Of a stretch of DNA of 39,940 bases, positions 1-7,741 are shown one piece after another. The translations under genes and the position numbers were made by a program. Below the pieces are notes generated by a model that worked only from the letters and a program-made list of their open reading frames with translations, had not been told where the DNA came from and did no database searches. Every line of letters starts with the position of its first letter. Positions within the stretch are counted from its first letter, which is position 1. Source of the DNA: Pseudofrankia saprophytica (GTDB taxonomy: Bacteria; Actinomycetota; Actinomycetes; Frankiales; Frankiaceae); NCBI RefSeq assembly GCF_000235425.2, contig NZ_KI912267.1, forward strand, positions 442,375 to 482,314. Reading direction: 5' to 3'.

Positions 1-3
1 AGA

Positions 4-49
4 GGGCCTGGCCCGCCGTCCCACCCGGGTGGGACGGCGGGCCAGGCCC
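4..49 (-). terminator. Perfect 23-bp inverted-repeat terminator
   Basis: Bases 4-26 and 27-49 are exact reverse complements, giving a 23-bp stem with essentially no loop. It begins 41 nt beyond the stop codon of the leftward L,D-transpeptidase gene. There is no U-tract, as is usual for high-G+C actinobacterial (I-shaped) terminators. It may also serve a gene arriving from the left edge. Confidence 0.85.
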
Positions 50-89
50 CCGTGACCGTGCCTGAACGTGGCCGACACCGAACTCCAGG

Positions 90-1424
90 TCAGGCTCCGG
101 GATGGCCGGAGCCGGCGCTCGCGGGCGCGGCGACCGCGCCCGCGTCACCGGTCGCGCTGGCCGGCAGCGCGCTGCCGGCCACCCAGGTCGCCCACGGGAT
201 CGACCAGTCGTTGCCCAGCTGGTCGGTCTCCGGCGCCCGCCCGCTGTTGACAACATCGACGATGTCGCCGATCTGGCTGAAGTCGTAGAACCACTGCGCG
301 TCCGCCGGAGCGGCGTTCACACAGCCGTGCGAGACGTTGACCCGGCCCTGGTCACCGACCGACCAGGGCGCCGAGTGGACGTACTGCCCGCCGCTGGTGA
401 TCTGGACGTTCCACTCGACCTCCTCGTAGTAGTAGTCGGGGTCGCCCAAGGGGATCCCGACCGTCGCCGAGTCCATGGTCACCTTCTGGGCCTTGCCGAT
501 GACGTTGTGCGGGCCGTCCATCGTCAACAGCGTCCGCTTGCCACCCTTGCCACCGCTGATCGCCATCGTGCGTACCAGCTGGCCGTCCTTGTAGACCTTC
601 ATGGTGTGCGCGGCGATGTCGACGTGGCTGATCTGCTGGGCGCCGATGGTGAACTCCATCACCCGGTCCTTCACGCCCACCAGCCCGTTGCCGGCCTCGA
701 GCCCGGCGAGGTTCGCCTCGACGTGCACCTTGGTCCCGGAGGGGTAGTAGTCCTTCGGCCGCCAGCGCACCACCCGGTCGGAGGCCCAGCTCCACGAGCC
801 CTCCAGCGGAGGACTGGTGACGACGGACAGGTGGCGCTGCACCGCGGCCCGATCGGCGGTCGGTCCGCTGAACGTCAGCACGATCGGCGTCCCCACGCCG
901 ACGGTCTGGCCGTCGACCGGCTCCCAGGACACCTTGAACGGCTTGGCCGGGACGCCGGTGGTGAAGGCCGTCTGGCTGGTCACCGTACCGGTGACGCCGC
1001 TGGTCGTGGTGGTCGAGGCCTTCACCTGGTACTGGCTGTCGGCGAACAGGCCCGCGGTGGAGGTCCAGGTCCGCCGGTCGGCCGAGTACTCGCCGGCCAG
1101 GGTGCCGGCGTCGGTCTTCTGCGAGACGCTCGCGGCGCGCGCGATCGTGACCTCGGCCAAGGGCGCGTTCGCGGTCACGACCACCTTGTCGGTGACCGCG
1201 ACGCCGGACGCGCCGTCGGTCGGGGTGATCTTGATACTCGCGCTCGGCGGTGCCTTCGAGGTCGCCGCCGCGGGCGGCTCGCCCCCACCCCCGCCGGAGC
1301 AGGCCGTCAGCACGACCGCGAGCAGGGCTGCCACCAGCCCGAACAGCAGTTGATGGATATGCCTGCCGCGACGCGGGGCGAGCTGGGCCGCCCTACCGCC
1401 GCGTTCGCCCGCGGAGAAGACCAT
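90..1424 (-). CDS. L,D-transpeptidase lipoprotein with Ig-like domains
   Basis: This 444-residue protein should make 3-3 cross-links between stem-peptide diaminopimelates in peptidoglycan, outside the membrane. A hydrophobic helix (about residues 25-41) ends in the lipobox LTAC with Cys42 as the predicted lipidated residue, followed by a Gly/Pro/Ala-rich linker. Residues of roughly 60-260 form two bacterial Ig-like domains, as in mycobacterial LdtMt2. The C-terminal YkuD domain has the signature SHGCVN with the nucleophile at Cys368 and His366 in front. The start at 1424 is chosen because GAAGAAGG lies about 7 nt upstream. The frame stays open upstream to 1628, but that extension lacks a signal sequence. 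A 40-residue Ala/Gly-rich tail follows the catalytic domain. It reads alone and ends before a strong terminator. The family assignment is firm; which Ldt class it belongs to is not. Confidence 0.93.
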   Translation of the reverse strand: MVFSAGERGGRAAQLAPRRGRHIHQLLFGLVAALLAVVLTACSGGGGGEPPAAATSKAPPSASIKITPTDGASGVAVTDKVVVTANAPLAEVTIARAASVSQKTDAGTLAGEYSADRRTWTSTAGLFADSQYQVKASTTTTSGVTGTVTSQTAFTTGVPAKPFKVSWEPVDGQTVGVGTPIVLTFSGPTADRAAVQRHLSVVTSPPLEGSWSWASDRVVRWRPKDYYPSGTKVHVEANLAGLEAGNGLVGVKDRVMEFTIGAQQISHVDIAAHTMKVYKDGQLVRTMAISGGKGGKRTLLTMDGPHNVIGKAQKVTMDSATVGIPLGDPDYYYEEVEWNVQITSGGQYVHSAPWSVGDQGRVNVSHGCVNAAPADAQWFYDFSQIGDIVDVVNSGRAPETDQLGNDWSIPWATWVAGSALPASATGDAGAVAAPASAGSGHPGA

Positions 1425-2356
1425 TACTTGCCTTCTTCCGATCTTCGGGACGGCCATTGGCGCGTCCACGCGATAACTCTGGCTCGGACGGTACCCAGTG
1501 GCGTGGCATCCGTCGCCCCGAGCAGGCGAAATACGGTTGTCACCCGGGCGACCATCACTATTCGTCGATGAAGCAAATACAGAGAGTCGCCCTCTCCGGG
1601 CAATGCTCACGAAGCCCTCCCACGCCACGTGGCCATCTGTGTCGGCCGTCTCCGGGCGCGCGAGAATTCATCATGAACGCGCCCTTCGGCCGGCCCCCCT
1701 GCCGCACCCCCGGAAGTCCGCGGGCCAAGCGCCGGCGTCCCCACGCCACCGGACGGAGCCAACATCCGTCGCCACACCGTGATCGCCGTCCCCACGGCCG
1801 ACCACCGGACGCGCCCCCGGGCCGTCCCGCTCGCGGCGACCGGACCTCGGCTGGAGGAATGCCCACTTCCGTGAACGTTTCCCAACCCACGTCAATGCCA
1901 GCCGCGATGTGCGCCCGAACGACTCCCCCACGGCGTCGCCCGGCTACTCGGACGGATGCCCGAACCGCCACCAGAGTGCCTCACCAGAACCACCGGGGGC
2001 ATAGCCAAATTCCCACCGTCCACCGGGCCGGAGAACAACATCCGCCTGTCACCGGCGCGCGCTCCACGGCCCGGTCGTCGACGGTCCTCCGCTGTCACGG
2101 AATTGGCCCCAAATAAATGCGCGACGTAGTCCAGCCTGCTCTCCGCGCATACCTGCCGCCCGCCGGCGGTCCGCGTCGGGCCTCGCGACGCACGCCGGTC
2201 GGCCACCGCCGGTCGGCCACCGCAGGTCAGCCGCCACCGCCGGCCGCGGGCAGGTCGGGAGATCGGGGAAACATCCGCCGAACGTCGCCGTCACCAGGCC
2301 CCGCACCTGACGGGGCGACGATGGCCATCCAGGCCAGACCGACCTCAGGAGGAGCC
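1425..2356. other. 932-bp divergent intergenic region
   Basis: This is the longest gene-free stretch in the window, between the leftward L,D-transpeptidase and the rightward urate oxidase. Open frames exist on both strands but none shows a recognisable protein, a ribosome site or the codon-position bias of the neighbours. It must hold both promoters. A 14-bp triple repeat lies at 2194-2235. I see no tRNA and no riboswitch that I can defend. Confidence 0.6.
2194..2235. repeat. Three tandem 14-bp units upstream of urate oxidase
   Basis: The unit GCCGGTCGGCCACC occurs at 2194-2207 and exactly again at 2208-2221; a third copy with three changes fills 2222-2235. The unit contains the inverted core GGTCGGCC. 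It lies about 120 bp before the urate oxidase start, where operators are often found. Any role as a regulator site is a guess. Confidence 0.7.
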
Positions 2357-3247
2357 ATGGCGATCGTGCTCGGACCGAACCAGTTCGGGAAGGCCGAGGT
2401 CCGGCTGGTGCACGTGGACCGGTCCACCCCGGTCCACCAGATCACCGACCTCAACGTGTCGTCGGCGCTGCGCGGGGACTTCGCCGACGCGCACCTGACC
2501 GGCGACAACGCGCACATCCTGACCACGGACGCGCAGAAGAACACGGTCTACGCGTTCGCCCGGGACGGGGTCGGCGAGATCGAGGAGTTCGCGCTGCGCC
2601 TCGGCCGGCACTTCACCGGCTCGTTCGACTGGGTGACCGGCGCCCGGGTCGAGATCGAGCAGTACGGCTGGGAGCGCATCCAGGTCGGCGGCGCCGGCCA
2701 CGACCACGCGTTCAGCCGCGCCGGCTCCGAACGGCGCATGACCGTCGTCACCGTCGACGGCGACGACGCCCGCGTCGTGTCGGGCCTGGCCGGGCTCGTG
2801 GTGCTGAAGTCGACCGGGTCCGAGTTCTGGGGCTTCGCGCGGGACCGCTACACGACGCTCCCCGAGACCGACGACCGGATCCTGGCCACGGAGGTCACCG
2901 CCCGGTGGCGCCTCGTCGGCGTCGAGCACGATTACGGGAAGCTGTTCGCCAGCATTCGGACGATCCTGCTCGAGACGTTCGCGTCCGTGCACAGCCTGGC
3001 GCTGCAGCAGACGCTGTACAAGATGGGCGAGGAGGTGCTGACCGCGCACCCCGAGGTCGCCGAGATCCGGATGTCGATGCCGAACAAGCACCACTTCCTC
3101 GTCGACCTGGCGCCCTACGGCCTCGACAACCCGAACACGGTCTTCTACGCCGCCGACCGGCCGTACGGGAAGATCGAGGGCACCGTCCTGCGCGACGACG
3201 CCCCTGACGCCGGGCCCGCCTGGGAGAGCACCCCCGGCTTCTGCTGA
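2357..3247 (+). CDS. pucL: Urate oxidase (factor-independent urate hydroxylase)
   Basis: This enzyme oxidises urate to 5-hydroxyisourate without cofactor, the entry into purine-nitrogen salvage through allantoin. The 296 residues match the usual length of about 300 and show the two T-fold halves. Lys12 and Thr57 (in the stretch AHILTTDAQKNTVY) correspond to the catalytic Lys-Thr pair. The second half has NKHHFLVDLAPYG with the conserved His and ends with the NPNTVF segment typical of the family. The ATG at 2357 follows AGGAGG by 4 nt; the open frame extends further upstream but only as non-coding-like sequence. No other ureide gene (transthyretin-like hydrolase, OHCU decarboxylase, allantoinase) is in the window. 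The next gene is convergent. Confidence 0.96.
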   Translation: MAIVLGPNQFGKAEVRLVHVDRSTPVHQITDLNVSSALRGDFADAHLTGDNAHILTTDAQKNTVYAFARDGVGEIEEFALRLGRHFTGSFDWVTGARVEIEQYGWERIQVGGAGHDHAFSRAGSERRMTVVTVDGDDARVVSGLAGLVVLKSTGSEFWGFARDRYTTLPETDDRILATEVTARWRLVGVEHDYGKLFASIRTILLETFASVHSLALQQTLYKMGEEVLTAHPEVAEIRMSMPNKHHFLVDLAPYGLDNPNTVFYAADRPYGKIEGTVLRDDAPDAGPAWESTPGFC

Positions 3248-3277
3248 CCGGCTGGCGCCATCGGTGCCTGCCTGTTC

Positions 3278-3298
3278 GGTCGACCTATTCGGTCGACC
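3278..3298. terminator. Small hairpin between convergent genes
   Basis: GGTCGACC occurs twice around a 5-nt loop (3278-3285 and 3291-3298), able to form an 8-bp stem. It sits 30 nt after the urate oxidase stop and overlaps the last codons of the opposing SAM hydrolase gene. It is weaker than the other hairpins in the window, so the terminator role is tentative. Confidence 0.4.
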
Positions 3299-4148
3299 AG
3301 CCGCCACGGTCCGGCCGCGCGCGGCGGGGGAACAGGGTGACCACGTCGCCGGGGGCGAGGCCCAGCCTGCTGGCCGCGTCGCCGTCGCGGACGGCGAACG
3401 CGGCCATCCCCGCCGAGTCGACGTACAGCACCAGCTCACCCGGCTCGACCGAGCCGAACGTCACCCCGACCGGCAGCACCAGCGGCGCGTTCTGGGTCGC
3501 CAGGCCGCGAACCTCGGCCCGCTGGCCGGGCACCAGGCCGACGTGGGCCAGCAGGTCACCGGTCGCGGCGAGCTGGACGTTGCCGAACCGGTCGACGAGC
3601 ACGACCTCGGCCTCGAGTTTCGCCTCGGCCCGGTCCGCCCGGGTCTCCGGCTCGCTCACCCGCGCCAGCACCGGCGGCAGCCGGACGATCTCCGCCGGGG
3701 AGACCGGTTGCCCCAGCGCCGCCGGGGGTGTGCCGGTAGCGAGCTCGGCCGCCGCCGGCGCGAACACGTCCCGGCCGTGGAACGTCGCCGGCACCCCCGG
3801 CCGGGCGGCCAGCGCCACCGCCGCGGTGACTCCGCCGAGCACCGCCGCGGCCGGCGCCAGCAGCCCGTTATCGGGCCCGACGAGCATCCCGCCCGGCGTG
3901 ACCAGCACGACGCCTCGCCGGCTGGTGCCGACACCCGGATCGACGACCGCGAGGTGGACGTTGACCGGCAGGTAGCGCACCGTCTGGGCGAGCACGGCCG
4001 CGCCCCGCCGGACGTCGCCGGGGTCGATCAGGTGGGTGATGTCGAGCGCGCTCACGCCGCGACGCAGCAGCACGCCGTGGCAGGCGGCGACGAACCCGTC
4101 GGCGAGCCCGTAGTCGGTCAGGAAGCTCACATGCGGCACAGGACCCAT
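3285..4148 (-). CDS. SAM hydrolase (hydroxide adenosyltransferase, DUF62)
   Basis: The family splits S-adenosylmethionine with water to adenosine and methionine. The 287-residue protein starts with the family's N-terminal block (FLTDYGLADGFV). It has Asp70 in VVDPGVG, Arg77 seven residues later, and His124 in FHGRDVFAP; this Asp-Arg-His triad marks the hydrolase rather than the fluorinase or chlorinase, and the extra loop of the halogenases is not evident. The ATG at 4148 is preceded by GGGAGG at about 5 nt. The CoA-transferase gene lies 66 nt upstream on the same strand, so the two may be cotranscribed, with no obvious metabolic link. The physiological role of the family is unsettled. Confidence 0.92.
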   Translation of the reverse strand: MGPVPHVSFLTDYGLADGFVAACHGVLLRRGVSALDITHLIDPGDVRRGAAVLAQTVRYLPVNVHLAVVDPGVGTSRRGVVLVTPGGMLVGPDNGLLAPAAAVLGGVTAAVALAARPGVPATFHGRDVFAPAAAELATGTPPAALGQPVSPAEIVRLPPVLARVSEPETRADRAEAKLEAEVVLVDRFGNVQLAATGDLLAHVGLVPGQRAEVRGLATQNAPLVLPVGVTFGSVEPGELVLYVDSAGMAAFAVRDGDAASRLGLAPGDVVTLFPRRARPDRGGWSTE

Positions 4149-4214
4149 GCTCCCTCCCCGCCGGCCGCCGCTCGTCGCGGCCGCGCCGTTTTCCGGTGAC
4201 CGCGTGGGAGCCGG

Positions 4215-5396
4215 CTAGATGGCGCCGTCGGCGCGCAGGTCCGCGAGCTGGTCGGGGGTGTAGCCCAGCTCGGCGAGGATCTTCTCGGTGTGCTCGCCGA
4301 GGGCGGGGATCGGCTCGAGCCGGGGTGGGGCGCCCGGGAACTCGACGACCGGGCGCAGCTGGCGCACCAGGCCGACGGGCGAGTCGATGTCCACCCAACG
4401 GTCGCGGGCGGCCAGCTGAGGGTGGGCGAGAACGTCGGCCATCTCGTTGACCCGGCCGTAGGCGATCCCGGCCGCGTCCAGGCCCGCCGTCACCGCCGCG
4501 GTGGGCAGCGCGCCGACGACCTCCGCGACGATCGCGTCGGTTCGTGCCCGATTGCGCACCCGTCCGCGGTTGGTGGCGAACTCGGGGTCGTCGGCCAGGT
4601 CGGGACGGCCGAGCAGGCCGGCGGCCAGGCGGGCCCATTCCCGGTCGTTCTGTACCCCGATGAGCACGCTGTCGCCGTCGGCGGTGGTGAACGCCTCGTA
4701 GGGGGCGATCGACGCATGACCGACGCCGGCCCTGGCCGGCGCGCGGCCCGTGTGCTCGGCGAACTGGACGGCATAGCCGTTCCATTCCGTGATCGCGTCC
4801 AGCATGGTGAGCGCGAGCGCCGCGCCCTCGCCGGTCCGTTCCCTGCGCAGCAGGGCCACGAGGATCGCCTGGGCGGCGTAGGTCCCGGCGGCGACGTCGG
4901 CGGCGGCGAAGCCCGCCTTCGCCATGTGCTCCGGCGTGCCGGTCACCGAGACCAGGCCTGACTCGGCCTGGATCAGCATGTCGTAGGCCCGCCGCCCGGC
5001 GTATGGGCCGGTAGGGCCGTAGCCGGAGAGGTCGACGGCGACCAGCCGCGGGTAGCGGGCGGTGAGGGTGGCGGCGTCGAGGCCGAGCCGGGCGGCGGCC
5101 CCGGGCGAGAGGTTCTGCGCGACGACGTCGGCGCCCGCGACCAGCCGCTCCAGCGCCGCCAGGCCGGAGGGGACCTTGACGTCGACGGCGAAGGACTCCT
5201 TCGACCGGTTCAGCCAGGAGAAGTGCGCGGACATCTCCCCGCGCACCGCGTCGTCGTAGGCACGGGCGAAGTCACCCGAACCCAGCCGTTCGATCTTGAT
5301 GACTCGGGCACCGTACTCGGCCAGGTGACGGGTCGCGAACGGCAGCGCGACCGCGTGTTCCAGGCTGACGACGGTCATTCCCTGCAGCGGCAGCAC
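4215..5396 (-). CDS. CaiB/BaiF family (class III) CoA-transferase
   Basis: Members move CoA between carboxylic acids through an aspartyl-CoA intermediate. The 393-residue protein has the expected length and motifs: an N-terminal GMTVVSLEH strand, GYGPTGPY at 126-133, and YDMLIQA with the likely nucleophile Asp139. The C-terminal part shows the family's small-domain sequence (GIAYGRVNEMADVLAHPQL). I chose GTG at 5396, giving a product starting LPLQGM after the initiator, because AAGG lies 8 nt upstream and family members have a few residues before that strand. An ATG at 5378 and one at 5501 are alternatives. Substrates cannot be read from sequence. It is followed by the SAM hydrolase gene. Confidence 0.9.
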   Translation of the reverse strand: MLPLQGMTVVSLEHAVALPFATRHLAEYGARVIKIERLGSGDFARAYDDAVRGEMSAHFSWLNRSKESFAVDVKVPSGLAALERLVAGADVVAQNLSPGAAARLGLDAATLTARYPRLVAVDLSGYGPTGPYAGRRAYDMLIQAESGLVSVTGTPEHMAKAGFAAADVAAGTYAAQAILVALLRRERTGEGAALALTMLDAITEWNGYAVQFAEHTGRAPARAGVGHASIAPYEAFTTADGDSVLIGVQNDREWARLAAGLLGRPDLADDPEFATNRGRVRNRARTDAIVAEVVGALPTAAVTAGLDAAGIAYGRVNEMADVLAHPQLAARDRWVDIDSPVGLVRQLRPVVEFPGAPPRLEPIPALGEHTEKILAELGYTPDQLADLRADGAI

Positions 5397-5632
5397 GTCG
5401 GCAACCTTATGGCGCCGTCTGGCCCCGCGTCGGCCATTCGCATCCGGTGCGACCCATGTGACCTGCGCGGCCGCGGCCGTGCCCCGCTCACGATCTCCCA
5501 CCGCGGTGGCGGCGGAGGTTGGTGAATGCGCGCGGGCAGGCGGACACTAGGGAGAAGCTGGGCAGGATGGGGGCGCCGAGCGGGGCTCGCTGTCCAGCGG
5601 GCGGACCGAACCGGACGATCCTGGGAGTAGAC

Positions 5633-6250
5633 GTGCGGATGAGGCTGCGCCGCCAGCAGCCGGCGCTCATCACCTCGGCCGCCGACCCGCGCCACGTGGA
5701 CATCGGCCGCCGGCAGAGCCAGTACCTGATGTGGATGGCTTTCCGCGTGCTCTGCTTCGTGCTCGCGGTTGTCCTCTTCCACGGATGGATCCGGTTCCTG
5801 GCCATCGTTGCCGCGCTGATCATCCCGTGGGTGGCGGTCGTGGTCGCCAACGGCGGGCCGGCGCCGGCGCGGGGCCGCCCGGTCGGATTCGAGGCGGCCA
5901 GCCGTTCGGTCGACGGTGCGCCAGCGGCCCTCGAGTCCGCCGCCCACCCCGTCGTCGAGGGCGACCTCCAGGACGGCGGGAACCACCGCGGACCGGACGA
6001 CGCGAGCGCGCGTCCTGGCTCAGCTCCCACGGGCCCACGCTCCGGGCCGGGGCCGTCCGCCGAGCCGGAACGCGAGGCCGGCTCGGGGCCGTTCCCCGCG
6101 CCCGGGCCGAAACCCGCCTGGTCGGTGCCGCCCGCGTCGAACCAGCCCACCGGCGACTCCCCGTACGGTGCCCCGGCGGCTCCGCCGCCCCGGCCGGCCA
6201 CACCGGTGGATGTCGGCTTCTTCGGCCCGCGCCGCCCACCGCGACGCTGA
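5633..6250 (+). CDS. DUF3099 family two-helix membrane protein
   Basis: The first 75 residues match the actinobacterial DUF3099 family: a PALITSA block, an RRQ-QYL block, then two hydrophobic segments (about 32-49 and 53-72) ending PWVAVVVANGG. The remaining 130 residues are Pro/Gly/Ala-rich and probably disordered in the cytoplasm. GTG at 5633 is preceded by GGGAG at 5 nt; an ATG two codons later is equally possible. It is divergent from the CoA-transferase across a 236-bp gap. The family's function is unknown. The long tail is much less conserved-looking than the membrane part. Confidence 0.85.
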   Translation: MRMRLRRQQPALITSAADPRHVDIGRRQSQYLMWMAFRVLCFVLAVVLFHGWIRFLAIVAALIIPWVAVVVANGGPAPARGRPVGFEAASRSVDGAPAALESAAHPVVEGDLQDGGNHRGPDDASARPGSAPTGPRSGPGPSAEPEREAGSGPFPAPGPKPAWSVPPASNQPTGDSPYGAPAAPPPRPATPVDVGFFGPRRPPRR

Positions 6251-6254
6251 CCGG

Positions 6255-6299
6255 CCAGCCGAACGACCAGCCAGCCGAACGACCAGCCATCCGACGAAC
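6255..6299. repeat. 16-bp tandem repeat after DUF3099 gene
   Basis: CCAGCCGAACGACCAG occurs at 6255-6270 and exactly again at 6271-6286, with a decayed third copy at 6287-6299. It sits just after the DUF3099 stop and before the promoter of the next gene. Confidence 0.7.
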
Positions 6300-6343
6300 A
6301 TGCGCGGCCCACTGGACGATCACTACTTATCTGTGGGGCAACG

Positions 6344-6372
6344 TTCATGTCGTAGCCGGCTAGTGGTATACG
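6344..6372 (+). promoter_or_regulatory. Candidate promoter of the MgtA-like gene
   Basis: TTCATG (6344-6349) and TATACG (6367-6372) are 17 bp apart, in an unusually A+T-rich patch. The implied transcript would start about 25 nt before the GTG at 6404. It is a consensus-based guess. Confidence 0.4.
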
Positions 6373-6403
6373 TCTGCGTTCCCTGCCCTGTCACCGTGGC
6401 CCT

Positions 6404-7558
6404 GTGCGCGTTGCGGTGGTCACCGAGTCCTTCCTGCCCCACGTGGACGGGGTCACGAACACGGTCTGCCGCGTGTTGGAGCACCTGGAGGCCGAGGGGC
6501 ACCAGGCGCTCGTCGTGGCGCCGTCCCCCGGGGCCCGGGCCGCTGGCAAGGCGCCCCGGGTCTACGCGGGCGCCCCGGTGCTGCGGACGCCGTCCGCGCC
6601 GCTCCCGGGCTACCCGCAGTTCCGGTTCGCGACCCCGTGGCCGAGCCTCACCCCGGCGCTGCGCCGGTTCGCCCCCGACGTCGTCCACCTGGCGGCCCCC
6701 GCCGGACTCGGCGCGCAGGCGGCCTTCGCGGCCCACCGGCTCGGGGTGCCCAGCGTCGCCGTGTACCAGACCGACCTCGCCGGCTTCGCCCGCCGTTACG
6801 GCCTCGCGTCCCTGGACCGCTCGATCTGGCGGTGGCTCGCGGCCGTGCACCGGCTCGCCGCCCGCACCCTGGCGCCGTCCTGGGACGCGGTCGACGCGCT
6901 GGTCGGCGCCGGCGTCCAGCGTGTCGCCCGCTGGCGCCGGGGAGTCGACCTGGACCGGTTCAACCCGGACCACCGCGACGACGACCTGCGCGCCAGGCTC
7001 GCGCCCGACGGCGAGGTCCTCGTCGGCTACGTCGGCCGGCTCGCCAGGGAGAAGGGCGTCGAGCTGCTCGGCGCCGTGAGCGGCCTGCCGGGCACCCGGC
7101 TGGTGGTCGTCGGCGACGGACCGGAGCGGGCGCGCCTGGAGCGGCTGCTGCCCGGCGCGGCGTTCCTGGGCTTCCAGTCCGGCCAGGGGCTGTCGTCGGC
7201 GCTCGCGAGCCTGGACGTGTTCGTGCACACCGGCCAGTACGAGACGTTCTGCCAGGCGGCGCAGGAGGCGAAGGCCAGCGGCGTGCCGGTGGTCGGGCCC
7301 GCGGCCGGCGGGCTGCTCGACGTGGTCGAGCACGGCAGGACGGGGCTGCACTACCGGCCGGGTGACTCCGCGGCGCTGCGCGCCCAGGTCGCCACGCTCG
7401 TGATCGACGGTCCCGGCCGGGCCGCGATGGGCAACGAGGCTCGCGCCTCGGTGGCCGACTGCGGCTGGCGGGCGATCGGGGACGAACTGCTCGGCCACTA
7501 CCGCGACGTGCTCGGCGCCAACATCAGCGCGAACCGGGACGGAGACGCCTGGCGCTGA
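6404..7558 (+). CDS. mgtA: GT4 glycosyltransferase, MgtA-like mannosyltransferase
   Basis: The 384-residue GT-B protein opens with VAVVTESFLPHVDGVTNTV, the acceptor-side signature of GDP-mannose-dependent mannosyltransferases such as mycobacterial MgtA (older name PimB). The C-terminal donor domain has GRLAREKGVELL, VVGDGPERARLE and the EX7E motif at Glu280-Glu288 (ETFCQAAQE). It probably adds mannose to a lipid acceptor at the inner face of the membrane. The GTG at 6404 gives exactly the family's N-terminus, although the ribosome site is weak. A second GT4 gene follows after 183 bp on the same strand. Donor and acceptor are inferred from the family, not seen. Confidence 0.88.
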   Translation: MRVAVVTESFLPHVDGVTNTVCRVLEHLEAEGHQALVVAPSPGARAAGKAPRVYAGAPVLRTPSAPLPGYPQFRFATPWPSLTPALRRFAPDVVHLAAPAGLGAQAAFAAHRLGVPSVAVYQTDLAGFARRYGLASLDRSIWRWLAAVHRLAARTLAPSWDAVDALVGAGVQRVARWRRGVDLDRFNPDHRDDDLRARLAPDGEVLVGYVGRLAREKGVELLGAVSGLPGTRLVVVGDGPERARLERLLPGAAFLGFQSGQGLSSALASLDVFVHTGQYETFCQAAQEAKASGVPVVGPAAGGLLDVVEHGRTGLHYRPGDSAALRAQVATLVIDGPGRAAMGNEARASVADCGWRAIGDELLGHYRDVLGANISANRDGDAWR

Positions 7559-7741
7559 GCACCCGCGACCCCGCCCGGCCGGGCACCACCGCCCGGCCGG
7601 CTGCTCATCACGCCCACGCCCGCGCTTGTCCTGACCCCGCGAGCCGACCCGACCTCCCTACTGGACCCGCCAACCAACCCTGAGCACCAGCCCAGGCGCG
7701 GCCGGACAGCCGCCGCCCCGAGCCGATGGAGAGTGGGCCGC

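Noticed and set aside
102-1571. 489-residue open frame on the plus strand opposite the L,D-transpeptidase
   Set aside because: Arg/Pro/Gly-rich with no recognisable domain; an antisense shadow caused by high G+C at third codon positions.
1425-1660. A cyclic-di-AMP or other riboswitch upstream of the L,D-transpeptidase
   Set aside because: Such elements precede some actinobacterial wall-enzyme genes, but I could not find the conserved core sequences.
1250-2116. 288-residue plus-strand open frame in the first intergenic region
   Set aside because: Composition is Arg/Pro/His-rich, no family is recognisable, no ribosome site, and it overlaps the true transpeptidase gene.
1892-2206. 104-residue minus-strand frame upstream of the L,D-transpeptidase
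   Set aside because: Begins with a plausible ATG but shows no domain, no codon-position bias and no ribosome site.
2345-3439. 364-residue minus-strand frame opposite urate oxidase
   Set aside because: Val/Arg/Gly-rich mirror of a clear gene.
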